Shown here: positions 1-6,310 of the stretch, one piece after another | Layout: every line of letters begins with the position of its first letter | Numbering within the stretch: the stretch's first letter is position 1 | NCBI GenBank assembly: GCA_945827765.1 | Contig: CALZPS010000075.1 | Span: 1 to 7,119, forward strand | Reading direction: 5' to 3' | Length of the DNA stretch: 7,119 bases | From: an uncultured Lachnospiraceae bacterium | Lineage (GTDB): Bacteria > Bacillota > Clostridia > Lachnospirales > Lachnospiraceae | Program-made: the position numbers and the translations under genes | The notes under the pieces: model-generated | What the model was told of the DNA's origin: nothing | The model's database searches: none | What the model saw: the letters and a program-made list of their open reading frames with translations, nothing else

Positions 1-42
1 CTAGTACGGTCTCGTGGGCTCGGAGATGTGTATAAGAGACAG
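1..42. other. Nextera/Tn5 sequencing adapter (artefact), left end
   Basis: Non-biological sequence. Bases 1-8 (CTAGTACG) match the i7 index portion of Nextera primer N702 as I recall it. Bases 9-23 (GTCTCGTGGGCTCGG) are the Nextera read-2 adapter, and 24-42 (AGATGTGTATAAGAGACAG) are the Tn5 mosaic end. The block is the exact reverse complement of the last part of the window, so both contig edges run into untrimmed adapter read-through. Genomic sequence begins at 43. Any open frame starting inside this block is spurious. Confidence 0.98.
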
Positions 43-752
43 GATATGCGCTGGTCGCATAGCAAAGTTCGTTACTATTTTCAGAAGAATAAATAAAATA
101 GTATGTACCATTGATTTTGCGGATAGAAGATGCCTCATAAAATGCGTGACCGTAGAAACAGCTATCTTTGGGGGTGTCAAACTGTCCCGGAACGATCCGT
201 TTCGGCTCTCCTACAACCGTCAGCATATCCTGCTCCTTGCTTGTGCGCATCAGCCGCCACCATAGAAAGCGACCATCCCATATACAGTCGAATCGTGCCC
301 TCGTCATTAATCACCGCAGGATCACCCATAAGATACGTTTTGTGTACGCTCCCGTCCGGATTTCTCACAAATCCGAGATACTCATAACACCCCACCGGCG
401 TATCACACACAGCAACATTAAGGCAATTATGACCGGATGTACCTGCAAATCCATAATAAAGGTAATATCTTCCGTCATCCCCCTGCACAACATCCGGCGC
501 ATATAGGTCATTTGCTGCTCCTTCTTTATATGCCGGATCTTGTTTAGAACTATAGATTTCCCCTTCGTAACGCCATTCGCCGGGATTGTCAAGTGGAGCA
601 GACCAACCCACATAATTATCTTCTTCACAATATCTTGTTCCGCCTTCTTTGTCATGAGAGCCAAACAGATAGATTCTAACACCAAACACGTGAGGTTCCC
701 CATCCGGTATATACTCGTCTAAAGGTAAAATAGGATTAAAGTACTGTTTCAT
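43..752 (-). pseudogene. Family 43 glycoside hydrolase, frameshifted and 3'-truncated by the contig edge
   Basis: GH43 enzymes are five-bladed beta-propeller hydrolases, mostly beta-xylosidases or alpha-L-arabinofuranosidases acting on arabinoxylan or arabinan fragments. The first frame (752 to about 231) begins MKQYFNPILPLDEYIPDGEP. It carries a likely catalytic-base Asp17 in PDGEPHVFG, the APDVVQGDDGRYYLYY strand (85-100) and a likely pKa-modulating Asp144 in MGDPAVI. It then leaves the GH43 pattern and stops at 177-179. The pattern resumes in another frame from 235 to 44: EQDMLTV, PKRIVPGQFDTPKD, FYGHAFYEASSIRKI (Glu at 134-136, likely general acid) and TYYFIYSS. Homologues as I recall them have a few tens of residues between VAADAH and DMLTV that are absent here, suggesting an out-of-frame deletion. 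There is no signal peptide, so it would act in the cytoplasm on imported oligosaccharides. The start is supported by AAAGGAG at 764-770. The C-terminal part lies beyond the contig. GH43 identity is firm; the exact substrate is unknown. Confidence 0.88.
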
Positions 753-785
753 TTTCTTAATTACTCCTTTCTGTTGTATGTTTTT

Positions 786-814
786 ATTTTACTACAAGGA
801 AGTAAATTTCCGAA
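786..814 (-). promoter_or_regulatory. Tentative promoter of the GH43 gene
   Basis: On the minus strand, TAAAAT (forward 786-791) resembles a -10 box. TTCGGA (forward 809-814), 17 bases upstream, is a poor -35 box with three of six consensus bases. The weak -35 would fit a gene needing an activator, but this is inference. It overlaps the left copy of the direct repeat at 805-836. Confidence 0.3.
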
Positions 815-836
815 AGAAACAGATAATTTCCGATAG
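805..836. repeat. Direct repeat pair in the divergent intergenic region, possible regulator site
   Basis: AATTTCCGAAAG at 805-816 and AATTTCCGATAG at 825-836 match at 11 of 12 positions and start exactly 20 bases apart, about two helical turns. The left copy overlaps the tentative -35 of the GH43 gene and the right copy reaches into the -35 of the TetR gene. Tandem sites of this spacing are typical of activators such as AraC-family proteins bound to one DNA face. No such regulator is visible in the window, so the binder is unknown. Confidence 0.45.
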
Positions 837-862
837 TCACTGACCGCACTTTATGCTATAAT
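834..862 (+). promoter_or_regulatory. Sigma-A-type promoter of the TetR-family gene
   Basis: A perfect -10 box TATAAT (857-862) is preceded by an extended -10 TG (854-855). TAGTCA at 834-839 is a -35 box matching TTGACA at four of six positions, with the ideal 17-base spacer. Transcription should begin near 869, giving a leader of about 55 bases before the ATG at 925. The -10 box overlaps the left arm of the inverted repeat at 859-904, as expected for autorepression. Confidence 0.65.
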
Positions 863-904
863 TGTCATGTAATTGATTATTATATTCAAATTATCTGACA
901 ATTA
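859..904. repeat. 16-bp inverted repeat over the tetR promoter/leader, candidate operator
   Basis: The left arm TAATTGTCATGTAATT (859-874) and right arm AATTATCTGACAATTA (889-904) are complementary at 14 of 16 positions, with nine uninterrupted outer pairs and a 14-base spacer. The right arm is itself nearly palindromic (AATT, then TC-N-GA, then AATT), which suits a dimeric TetR site. The left arm overlaps the -10 box and the right arm ends at the Shine-Dalgarno region. Because transcription should start near 869, most of the left arm's outer pairs would not be in the mRNA, so a DNA operator is more likely than an RNA hairpin. Confidence 0.6.
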
Positions 905-924
905 GGAGAAAGGGAGACAAATCT

Positions 925-1600
925 ATGAAAAAAAAGTCTGCAATACAGAAGAACGGATAAAGCAATCATAAACGCGTTTATTACACTTTGTAAGCAAAAG
1001 AGTTTTGAGCAGCATACTATCAAGGATATTTTAGATGAGGCATTAGTCAGCAGGAATACTTTTTATGCCCACTATAAAGATAAATATGAAATTGCCGAGA
1101 TGCTGTTTTCGGACTTCATTTCTTCCCTTCAGGAAAATTTGGACATAATTTACAAATCAGACAGCTCTTCAATTTACAGCCTGCAGGGTGAAAAACGAAT
1201 TGATGTGTTGACACAAAGGCATCGCAAATTCAATGCTGAGAATCGGGATATTATGGATGTACTTTTGAAGATACATACGGATTCTGTGAATCTGGCAGGC
1301 GCCATGGAGCAATACTTTTTCCAAAAATACTGTAACGATATGAACCTCCAAAAAGAAGATAAAAACCTGTCTGTCACGGAGGATTGCATTGAGGCCAAAA
1401 TCTACGCCGCTATTGAGACAGCAATGGTACAGGCCGGATTCTGCGGCGTTCCTCTGACAGACCCGGAAACCTTATCGCGAAATATCATACAGGCGGCTCT
1501 CTATGCCGTCGGGGTTAGAAATCACGATACGCAAAAGCAACTGTCTGATACGATTATGGACTGCCGGCAGAATGAGATGGTAAAAAGCAGAATCATATAA
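925..1600 (+). pseudogene. TetR/AcrR-family transcriptional regulator with a frameshift in an A8 tract after the start codon
   Basis: TetR proteins are dimeric DNA-binding repressors released by small ligands. A ribosome site (GGGAG, 912-916) lies 8 bases before the ATG at 925. Eight A's (928-935) follow it, and the starting frame ends after 11 codons at 958-960. With one A fewer the ATG joins the long frame open from 929 to 1600 and gives a 224-residue protein starting MKKSLQYRRTDKAIINAF. That protein has a textbook N-terminal domain: helix 1 at about 8-25, then TIKDILDEALVSRNTFYAHYKDK (31-53) as the helix-turn-helix. The rest is an unassigned helical ligand or dimer domain. The long frame has no ATG, GTG or TTG before 1100, and starting there would remove the whole DNA-binding domain. 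The gene diverges from the GH43 gene and is its most likely local regulator. The shift could be a real mutation, slippage-dependent expression, or a base-calling error. Confidence 0.85.
928..935 (+). repeat. A8 homopolymer at codons 2-4 of the TetR gene (slippery tract)
   Basis: Eight consecutive A's directly follow the ATG. Seven or ten A's would join the start codon to the regulator frame, while eight lead to a stop at 958-960. Runs of this length are known sites of replication slippage and of RNA polymerase slippage in bacteria, so the tract could switch or dampen expression. That it does so here is inference. Confidence 0.6.
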
Positions 1601-1627
1601 CATATAACAGATTGCTCTGTCGAAAAG

Positions 1628-1658
1628 ATAAAAACAGTTGAAAACCTTTTGTTTTTAT
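1628..1658 (+). terminator. Weak A/T-rich hairpin after the TetR gene
   Basis: ATAAAAACA (1628-1636) is perfectly complementary to TGTTTTTAT (1650-1658), 28 bases after the stop codon. The right arm supplies a U-rich run. The stem has only two G-C pairs and a 13-base loop, so it would be a poor intrinsic terminator. It is the only candidate between this gene and the next. Confidence 0.3.
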
Positions 1659-1693
1659 GAGAAGATAGGATTGCTCAAAATACTTTATTTTTC

Positions 1694-1723
1694 TTTCGGG
1701 CATTTGTCGGAAACAGCCCGAAA
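1694..1723. repeat. 8-bp perfect inverted repeat upstream of the methyltransferase gene
   Basis: TTTCGGGC (1694-1701) and GCCCGAAA (1716-1723) pair perfectly around a 14-base loop that can add three T-A pairs (1703-1705 with 1711-1713). Neither strand has a T-run after the stem, so it is not an ordinary terminator. The right arm ends 9 bases before the GGAG ribosome site (1733-1736) of the methyltransferase gene, so it could be an operator or a leader hairpin affecting translation. I see no convincing promoter for that gene between 1601 and 1743. Confidence 0.45.
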
Positions 1724-1743
1724 TATCAGAATGGAGATGGATT

Positions 1744-2625
1744 ATGTGGATTGCAGATAACTGGAAAGATTACGAAGTGATAGATTGTTCGCAGGGAGAA
1801 AAACTGGAACGCTGGGGAGAATATGTTCTTGTGCGCCCGGATCCACAGGTGATTTGGGATACTCCCAAGTCAGACTACGCTTGGAAACATCCCAACGCAC
1901 ACTACCACCGCAGCAAAAAAGGGGGCGGCGAGTGGGAGTTTTTTGATTTGCCGCAGCAATGGCAGATTCACTACAACAATGGGGAAATGGGAAACGGGCT
2001 GACCTTCAACCTGAAACCCTTCAGTTTTAAGCATACCGGACTTTTCCCGGAGCAGGCTGCCAACTGGGACTGGTTTTCCAAACTGATCCGCGAGGCTGAC
2101 CGTCCGGTAAAAGTATTGAATCTGTTTGCTTACACCGGCGGCGCAACATTGGCGGCTGCCGCTGCGGGAGCGCAGGTCACCCATGTGGATGCATCCAAGG
2201 GCATGGTCGCATGGGCGAAGGAAAATGCCGTCTCATCCGGTTTAAAAGATGCACCAATTCGCTGGCTTGTCGATGACTGTGTGAAGTTTGTCGAACGGGA
2301 AATCCGCCGCGGAAACAAATATGATGCCATTATCATGGATCCTCCCTCCTATGGGCGCGGACCAAAAGGGGAAATATGGAAAATCGAGGATATGATTCAT
2401 CCTCTGGTGAAACTATGTACACAGATATTGTCCAAAGACGCTTTATTTTTCTTAATTAATTCATACACGACAGGACTGGCTCCGGCTGTCCTCACTTATA
2501 TGATAGCCACAGAACTAAAAGACTACAACGGTCATGTAGAATCTCAGGAGATCGGACTTCCGGTCAAAAATTCCGGGTTGATACTGCCTTGTGGTGCCTC
2601 TGGGCGCTGGCAGAGAGAACCTTAA
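1744..2625 (+). CDS. Class I SAM-dependent methyltransferase, RlmI/RlmK-like
   Basis: This predicted cytoplasmic enzyme of 293 residues would transfer a methyl group from S-adenosylmethionine, probably to rRNA by analogy with the RlmI/RlmK group (COG1092-like). Its target is not shown by sequence. Residues 124-133 (VLNLFAYTGG) form the glycine-rich SAM loop, HVDAS (147-151) is the acidic end of strand 2, DD at 177-178 fits the adenine-contact region, and DPPSYGRG (199-206) is motif IV, close to the DPP-aromatic motif of the family. The C-terminal LPCGASGRW (281-289) is a conserved-looking tail. The N-terminal 100 residues hold a beta-rich segment rather than a clear RNA-binding PUA domain like that of E. 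coli RlmI. The start is supported by GGAG at 1733-1736 with a 7-base gap. The gene stands alone on its strand and converges on the downstream cluster. Confidence 0.88.
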   Translation: MWIADNWKDYEVIDCSQGEKLERWGEYVLVRPDPQVIWDTPKSDYAWKHPNAHYHRSKKGGGEWEFFDLPQQWQIHYNNGEMGNGLTFNLKPFSFKHTGLFPEQAANWDWFSKLIREADRPVKVLNLFAYTGGATLAAAAAGAQVTHVDASKGMVAWAKENAVSSGLKDAPIRWLVDDCVKFVEREIRRGNKYDAIIMDPPSYGRGPKGEIWKIEDMIHPLVKLCTQILSKDALFFLINSYTTGLAPAVLTYMIATELKDYNGHVESQEIGLPVKNSGLILPCGASGRWQREP

Positions 2626-2634
2626 CAAAGAAAC

Positions 2635-2665
2635 GGAGAGGCGAGAGCCTCTCCTATTATTTTAT
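2635..2665 (+). terminator. Intrinsic terminator, probably bidirectional
   Basis: GGAGAGGC (2635-2642) pairs perfectly with GCCTCTCC (2647-2654) across a GAGA tetraloop of the stable GNRA type, followed by TATTATTTTAT. It lies 9 bases after the methyltransferase stop. Read from the other strand the same stem is followed by GTTTCTTTGTT, so it can also end the minus-strand operon, whose last gene stops at 2673. Confidence 0.88.
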
Positions 2666-2672
2666 CGTTATG

Positions 2673-3701
2673 CTAGTTTCCTTCCCTCTCCTCATCTTTC
2701 CAGTAATGTTTCCGCTGAAATTCATCCAGTCCGTCCACAAACCGCTGTTTGCATTTTAAAAATTCTTCTAGATACATCAAAACATGGTACAACATTGCCC
2801 GGCTTTCAAACTCTTCTCTGCTTTTCGGCAAATCTTGTTCTTTCATACTATCAAATATGTTCTGAAGTTCCCGCATCTGTTTCTCCGGACGGTTCACCTC
2901 CACAATATACTGCTGAAGATAAGCGATATAGTCGGCAACCACTTCTACCTGTTTCGGCATCGAGCGCATTCGCCGCAATTCATAGTGAAGACCGTGAAGA
3001 ATCGAACATTGCATCTTGCGCATCTCAAAGTAATCTATATAATACTGCGGATGAGAATGAAACGTATTTTCCTGATATTCATAGGCTTCCTCGGAAAACT
3101 CCAAAAGCTTTGACTCCAGCGCGCAGATATCTGCCCATACACTCTGCTGTGTCTCCTGATTGCGCAGATACATCGCCAGTCCTCCAAGAACCGACTGCAT
3201 CTGTTGTTCGGCATAGCGCATGTTGGCAATGATTTCCTTCCTGTGTCCACGGTTATTGTTAAACAGATTCAATATAATCGCCATCGTGATGCCTATCAAT
3301 ACCATTGCAAGTTCATCGGCAATAAAGCGCCAGTCAAATTCCAGTGTACTTAAAAAATGGGTGCCGATAACCGCATTTACCGAAATCGTTGCTTTCCACC
3401 CAAACAGATAGCTTAACACAACCAAACAGAAAATAAAGATACCATATGCAATCCATTCACTGGAACAATGGGTGAATGTAAGCCACGCGATCACCACAGT
3501 CATCACAAACGTAATCAACCGAAACACAGACAAACGCATCGTCTCCCATTTTGTCGTCAGCAGTGTCAGCAGTGTGATGGTGCCTGCGGAGGTTGCGAAC
3601 TTCAGATGTAAAAGGGTAGCAATATAAATAGCTAACGAACTACCGATACATATTTTTAATGCCAGCATCAATGTTTTACTTGCTTTTCGGTCTAATTTCA
3701 T
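2673..3701 (-). CDS. Aromatic acid exporter family (ArAE/FUSC-like) membrane protein
   Basis: A 342-residue inner-membrane protein of the type found in Firmicutes (B. subtilis YqjA-like, formerly DUF939), distantly related to the E. coli AaeB efflux protein. Hydrophobic segments lie at about 11-33, 36-50, 58-77, 83-100, 103-118 and 127-147. The segment TSAGTITLLTLLTTKWETMR (37-56) fits the conserved second helix region of the family. From about 150 to the end the protein is charged, helical and cytoplasmic, matching the ArAE_1_C type of domain, and is rich in Arg, Glu and Gln. A strong GGAGG (3706-3710) sits 4 bases before the ATG. It is the last gene of the minus-strand run, 36 bases after the AlkD-like gene. 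The substrate is unknown, and efflux of aromatic acids is a family name rather than a demonstrated function here. Confidence 0.85.
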   Translation of the reverse strand: MKLDRKASKTLMLALKICIGSSLAIYIATLLHLKFATSAGTITLLTLLTTKWETMRLSVFRLITFVMTVVIAWLTFTHCSSEWIAYGIFIFCLVVLSYLFGWKATISVNAVIGTHFLSTLEFDWRFIADELAMVLIGITMAIILNLFNNNRGHRKEIIANMRYAEQQMQSVLGGLAMYLRNQETQQSVWADICALESKLLEFSEEAYEYQENTFHSHPQYYIDYFEMRKMQCSILHGLHYELRRMRSMPKQVEVVADYIAYLQQYIVEVNRPEKQMRELQNIFDSMKEQDLPKSREEFESRAMLYHVLMYLEEFLKCKQRFVDGLDEFQRKHYWKDEEREGN

Positions 3702-3737
3702 AACGCCTCCCCGGCTATTGCCGCTATGTTCTATACC

Positions 3738-4430
3738 TTACCGTATTTTCAGTGATTTCAGATATTCCTTCTGCTCCTTCGTAATCCGGTAACTCTCCAC
3801 CGCTTTCTGAATTGCTTTGTTATGCGTCCACATTTCCAGTCTCCGCTCTTCGATAAACGGAAGAACCGCGTCATATTGCTTTGCCAGCGCGGTCGCAAAA
3901 TACCACGCAATCATCATATTCACGTAATATTCCTCTGAACTCACACCCGCCACTATTTCCGGATAAGCCATATCAAACTCGTCATCCAGATAAAATTTCA
4001 TCAGCATCCCAATACCAAAACGAATCGTATATGTCCAATCTGACGCAATCCATCTTTTAATCGAATCCAAAAGCTCCGCCAAATGATTTTTAAAACACTT
4101 CGGGGACATCATATCACAGGTTGCCCAGTTATCCACATAGGGAAGAAATGCATTGACCGAGGCAATACACTCGTCATAATCTTTGATGCCCTCAACCAAA
4201 AATGCGTGCAGATTATTTTCCTCATAATATTCATGTGGCAATGTCTGTAAAAATGGTTCTGCCTCCGGTGTTTTGGCAAGTTCCTTCGCCAGCTTGCGCA
4301 GTGCAGGAGTACGTACACCGATTATCTTAGATGAATCCACCGTCGGCATCAACTTACTGTGAAACGCCCGGTATTCTAAATCTTGCAAGTCAAACAGCCT
4401 TTGCTGAATGTAATCTCTTTCATTTGACAT
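3738..4430 (-). CDS. AlkD-like DNA alkylation repair glycosylase
   Basis: AlkD proteins are HEAT-repeat DNA glycosylases that excise positively charged alkylated bases such as N3-methyladenine and N7-methylguanine without flipping the base. The 230-residue product keeps the key residues of Bacillus cereus AlkD (Trp109, Asp113, Arg148, Trp187) with conserved spacing: Trp102 and catalytic Asp106 in NWATCDMMS, Arg137 in TIRFGIGML, and Trp176 in MMIAWYF. The helical repeats begin near IIGVRTPALRKLAKEL (36-51). I chose the ATG at 4430 (MSNERDYIQQ) because homologues start near this point. It lies inside the end of ispD, overlapping by 11 bases (ATGTCAAATGA), with GGAGG at 4443-4447 about 12 bases upstream. 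A GTG at 4457 would add nine residues but has no good ribosome site. The overlap suggests translation coupled to ispD. Confidence 0.9.
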   Translation of the reverse strand: MSNERDYIQQRLFDLQDLEYRAFHSKLMPTVDSSKIIGVRTPALRKLAKELAKTPEAEPFLQTLPHEYYEENNLHAFLVEGIKDYDECIASVNAFLPYVDNWATCDMMSPKCFKNHLAELLDSIKRWIASDWTYTIRFGIGMLMKFYLDDEFDMAYPEIVAGVSSEEYYVNMMIAWYFATALAKQYDAVLPFIEERRLEMWTHNKAIQKAVESYRITKEQKEYLKSLKIR

Positions 4431-5148
4431 GTTCTTGCTCGTCCTCCCACCGCTCACTTCGACATAATACTTCCCCGATTTTCAAATCCTCCGGTGTCGT
4501 GATTTTCACATTTTCGTAAGACCCTTCCACCAATTTCACGGGAAATCCCAACATACTCTCCACAACCATCGCATCATCCGTAACTGTCCGGTCTTCAGCC
4601 TGCATCAGCTTTGCATATGCCTCTCTTACCAGAGCTGTCTCAAACACCTGCGGTGTCTGCACCATCCACAGGCGGCTGCGTGGCGGTGTATCTGCCACAA
4701 ATCCGTTTTCATCCGCAAGCTTAATCGTATCCTTCACCGGCATTCCCACAACACAGGCACGGCAATTGATTACTTCCGCATATGTTCTTTTCAATATCGT
4801 CTCATCTACAAACGGGCGTGCCCCATCATGAATAAAGACATAGCCTTTTTCCCGTGTCTCTTTGAGCGCATTCCATACAGAATGGTAGCGCTCTGCTCCA
4901 CCGGTCACAATCTTGCTTACTTTTGTAAATCCGTATTTCTCTACAAATTGTTCCCGGCAATAATCAATTTCTCCATCTCCCACGACAAGCACTATCTCAT
5001 CTATAATATCCGAGCGTTGAAATACATTCAGACTATAATAAAGAATCGGTTTCCCTGCAAGCATCAAATACTGCTTGCGCACCTCCGTTTTCATTCGTTT
5101 TCCTTTTCCTGCTGCCAGAACGATTGCCGTACAATATGATTTTTCCAT
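4420..5148 (-). CDS. ispD: 2-C-methyl-D-erythritol 4-phosphate cytidylyltransferase
   Basis: IspD joins CTP and methylerythritol 4-phosphate to give 4-diphosphocytidyl-methylerythritol, the third step of the MEP isoprenoid pathway, in the cytoplasm. The 242-residue protein has the nucleotide-binding loop AIVLAAGKGKRM (8-19), whose Arg18 and Lys25 (RKQY) correspond to the catalytic Arg20 and Lys27 of E. coli. It also has HDGARP (107-112), MPVKDTIK (136-143), RSRLWMVQTPQVF (157-169) with the family's Arg and TPQ, TDDA (190-193), and NVKITTPEDL (213-222) with the substrate-binding Lys. Its length is normal for the family. An AGAGGA at 5154-5159 supports the start. It lies 50 bases after tsaD, and its stop codon overlaps the start of the AlkD-like gene. 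Confidence 0.95.
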   Translation of the reverse strand: MEKSYCTAIVLAAGKGKRMKTEVRKQYLMLAGKPILYYSLNVFQRSDIIDEIVLVVGDGEIDYCREQFVEKYGFTKVSKIVTGGAERYHSVWNALKETREKGYVFIHDGARPFVDETILKRTYAEVINCRACVVGMPVKDTIKLADENGFVADTPPRSRLWMVQTPQVFETALVREAYAKLMQAEDRTVTDDAMVVESMLGFPVKLVEGSYENVKITTPEDLKIGEVLCRSERWEDEQEHVK

Positions 5149-5198
5149 CTAATTCCTCTTTCAACATTCCTCAAACATCACTCTTTTACAAACTGCTT

Positions 5199-6227
5199 TT
5201 ACCGTTCTCCCAATTTTAGGTTCGGCACCGCATTCAAATTCCATCCATGCCTTGTCCCTGCCAGATATTCATAATATCCCGCTGCTCCAATCATTGCCGC
5301 ATTGTCGGTACAAAAAATCGGAGACGGATAATACAGTTTGATGCCACGTGTCTCACAAGCCTGCCTCATACCCTCCCGCAGCGCACTGTTGGAGGCCACA
5401 CCTCCTGCAAGGGCAAATTTATCGGTTCCAAATTCTTCCACCTCTCTCATGGATTTTTCCACCAGCACATCCACCACAGCTTTCTGAAATGATGCCGCAA
5501 TATCCGCCGGATTGAAGGACTCGCCTTTCATCTGACAGCCATTGATATAATTGAGGACTGCTGATTTTAATCCGCTGAAACTAAAATCGTACGGAGCCTC
5601 CTCAATATGTGCTTTCGGAAATACGATTGCCTCGGGGTTGCCTTCCTTTGCCAACCGGTCAATCTTAGGACCACCCGGATAACCCAGTCCGATAGCCCGC
5701 GCCACTTTATCATATGCCTCCCCCGCCGCATCATCACGGGTACGGCCAAGAATCTCGTAAGTGCCGTAATCCCTCACACACACCAAATGAGTATGTCCGC
5801 CGGACACCACCAGACACAGAAACGGCGGTTTCAAGTCAGGATGCTCGATATAATTTGCGGAAATATGCCCCTCGATGTGATGCACTCCGACAAGAGGCAA
5901 ACCTTTGGCATAGGCAATTGCCTTGGCCTCCGCCACGCCCACCAACAGGGCGCCTACCAGCCCCGGTCCGTAGGTAACCGCTATCGCGTCCATATTATCG
6001 AGCGTCATATCAGCCTCCTTAAGTGCCTCTTCAATCACCTGATTGATTTTCTCGATATGTTTGCGCGATGCAATCTCCGGCACCACACCTCCGTACAGCT
6101 TGTGCAGTTCGATCTGAGAAGAAATAATATTGGAATACACTTCTCTTCCGTTATGCACAACGGCTGCCGCCGTCTCGTCGCAGGAACTTTCGATTGCCAG
6201 TATGTTAATATTTTCTATCTCTTTCAT
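5199..6227 (-). CDS. tsaD: tRNA N6-adenosine threonylcarbamoyltransferase
   Basis: TsaD, with TsaB and TsaE, transfers the threonylcarbamoyl group from threonylcarbamoyl-AMP to A37 of ANN-decoding tRNAs, forming t6A. The 342-residue product has an ASKHA-fold nucleotide-binding start, [17 protein letters not shown] (8-24), then [12 protein letters not shown] (46-57). The metal-binding HxxxH is HIEGH (117-121), with SGGHTHLV (142-149) after it, [13 protein letters not shown] (165-177), FSFSGLKSA (215-223), GGVASN (275-280), and the metal ligand Asp308 in [11 protein letters not shown]. Its length is normal. The ATG at 6227 fits the family's start; AGGAG (6240-6244) lies 12 bases upstream, somewhat far. 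tsaB, often nearby in Firmicutes, is not in the window. The 83 bases between this gene and rnz contain only a 5-bp hairpin (6284-6300) without a T-run, so read-through from rnz is likely. Confidence 0.96.
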   Translation of the reverse strand: MKEIENINILAIESSCDETAAAVVHNGREVYSNIISSQIELHKLYGGVVPEIASRKHIEKINQVIEEALKEADMTLDNMDAIAVTYGPGLVGALLVGVAEAKAIAYAKGLPLVGVHHIEGHISANYIEHPDLKPPFLCLVVSGGHTHLVCVRDYGTYEILGRTRDDAAGEAYDKVARAIGLGYPGGPKIDRLAKEGNPEAIVFPKAHIEEAPYDFSFSGLKSAVLNYINGCQMKGESFNPADIAASFQKAVVDVLVEKSMREVEEFGTDKFALAGGVASNSALREGMRQACETRGIKLYYPSPIFCTDNAAMIGAAGYYEYLAGTRHGWNLNAVPNLKLGER

Positions 6228-6310
6228 TTCTCATCTATTCTCCTACCAATGTAAAATCAGTATCCGCTTTCACAGCTCTTGCATTGCCTTAGCACGGCAA
6301 CATCCATCTT

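Noticed and set aside
14..265. Plus-strand open frame of 83 codons starting in the adapter.
   Set aside because: It starts in non-biological sequence and runs antisense to the GH43 coding frames.
365..703. Minus-strand 112-codon open frame inside the GH43 region.
   Set aside because: It is another frame of the clear GH43 reading frame and has no recognisable motifs.
925..980. Two separate one-base losses in the TetR gene, via a frame reading NTEERIKQS.
   Set aside because: The frame open from 929 already gives a good TetR start (LQYRRTDKAIINAF), so one change in the A tract explains everything.
1694..1723. The CGGGC hairpin as an intrinsic terminator of the TetR gene.
   Set aside because: T-rich sequence precedes the stem and does not follow it; neither strand has a U-tract after the stem.
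2591..3232. Plus-strand 213-codon open frame.
   Set aside because: It is antisense to the exporter-family gene, overlaps the methyltransferase end and crosses the terminator stem. The composition looks random and it has no ribosome site.
4428..4457. GTG at 4457 as the start of the AlkD-like gene.
   Set aside because: It has no good ribosome site, the extra nine residues are not expected from homologues, and the overlap with ispD would grow to 38 bases.
5607..6254. Plus-strand 215-codon open frame.
   Set aside because: It is antisense to tsaD, whose motifs are complete, and has no domain pattern of its own.
6284..6300. Hairpin TTGCC/GGCAA between rnz and tsaD as a terminator.
   Set aside because: The stem has only five pairs and no T-run follows on the minus strand.
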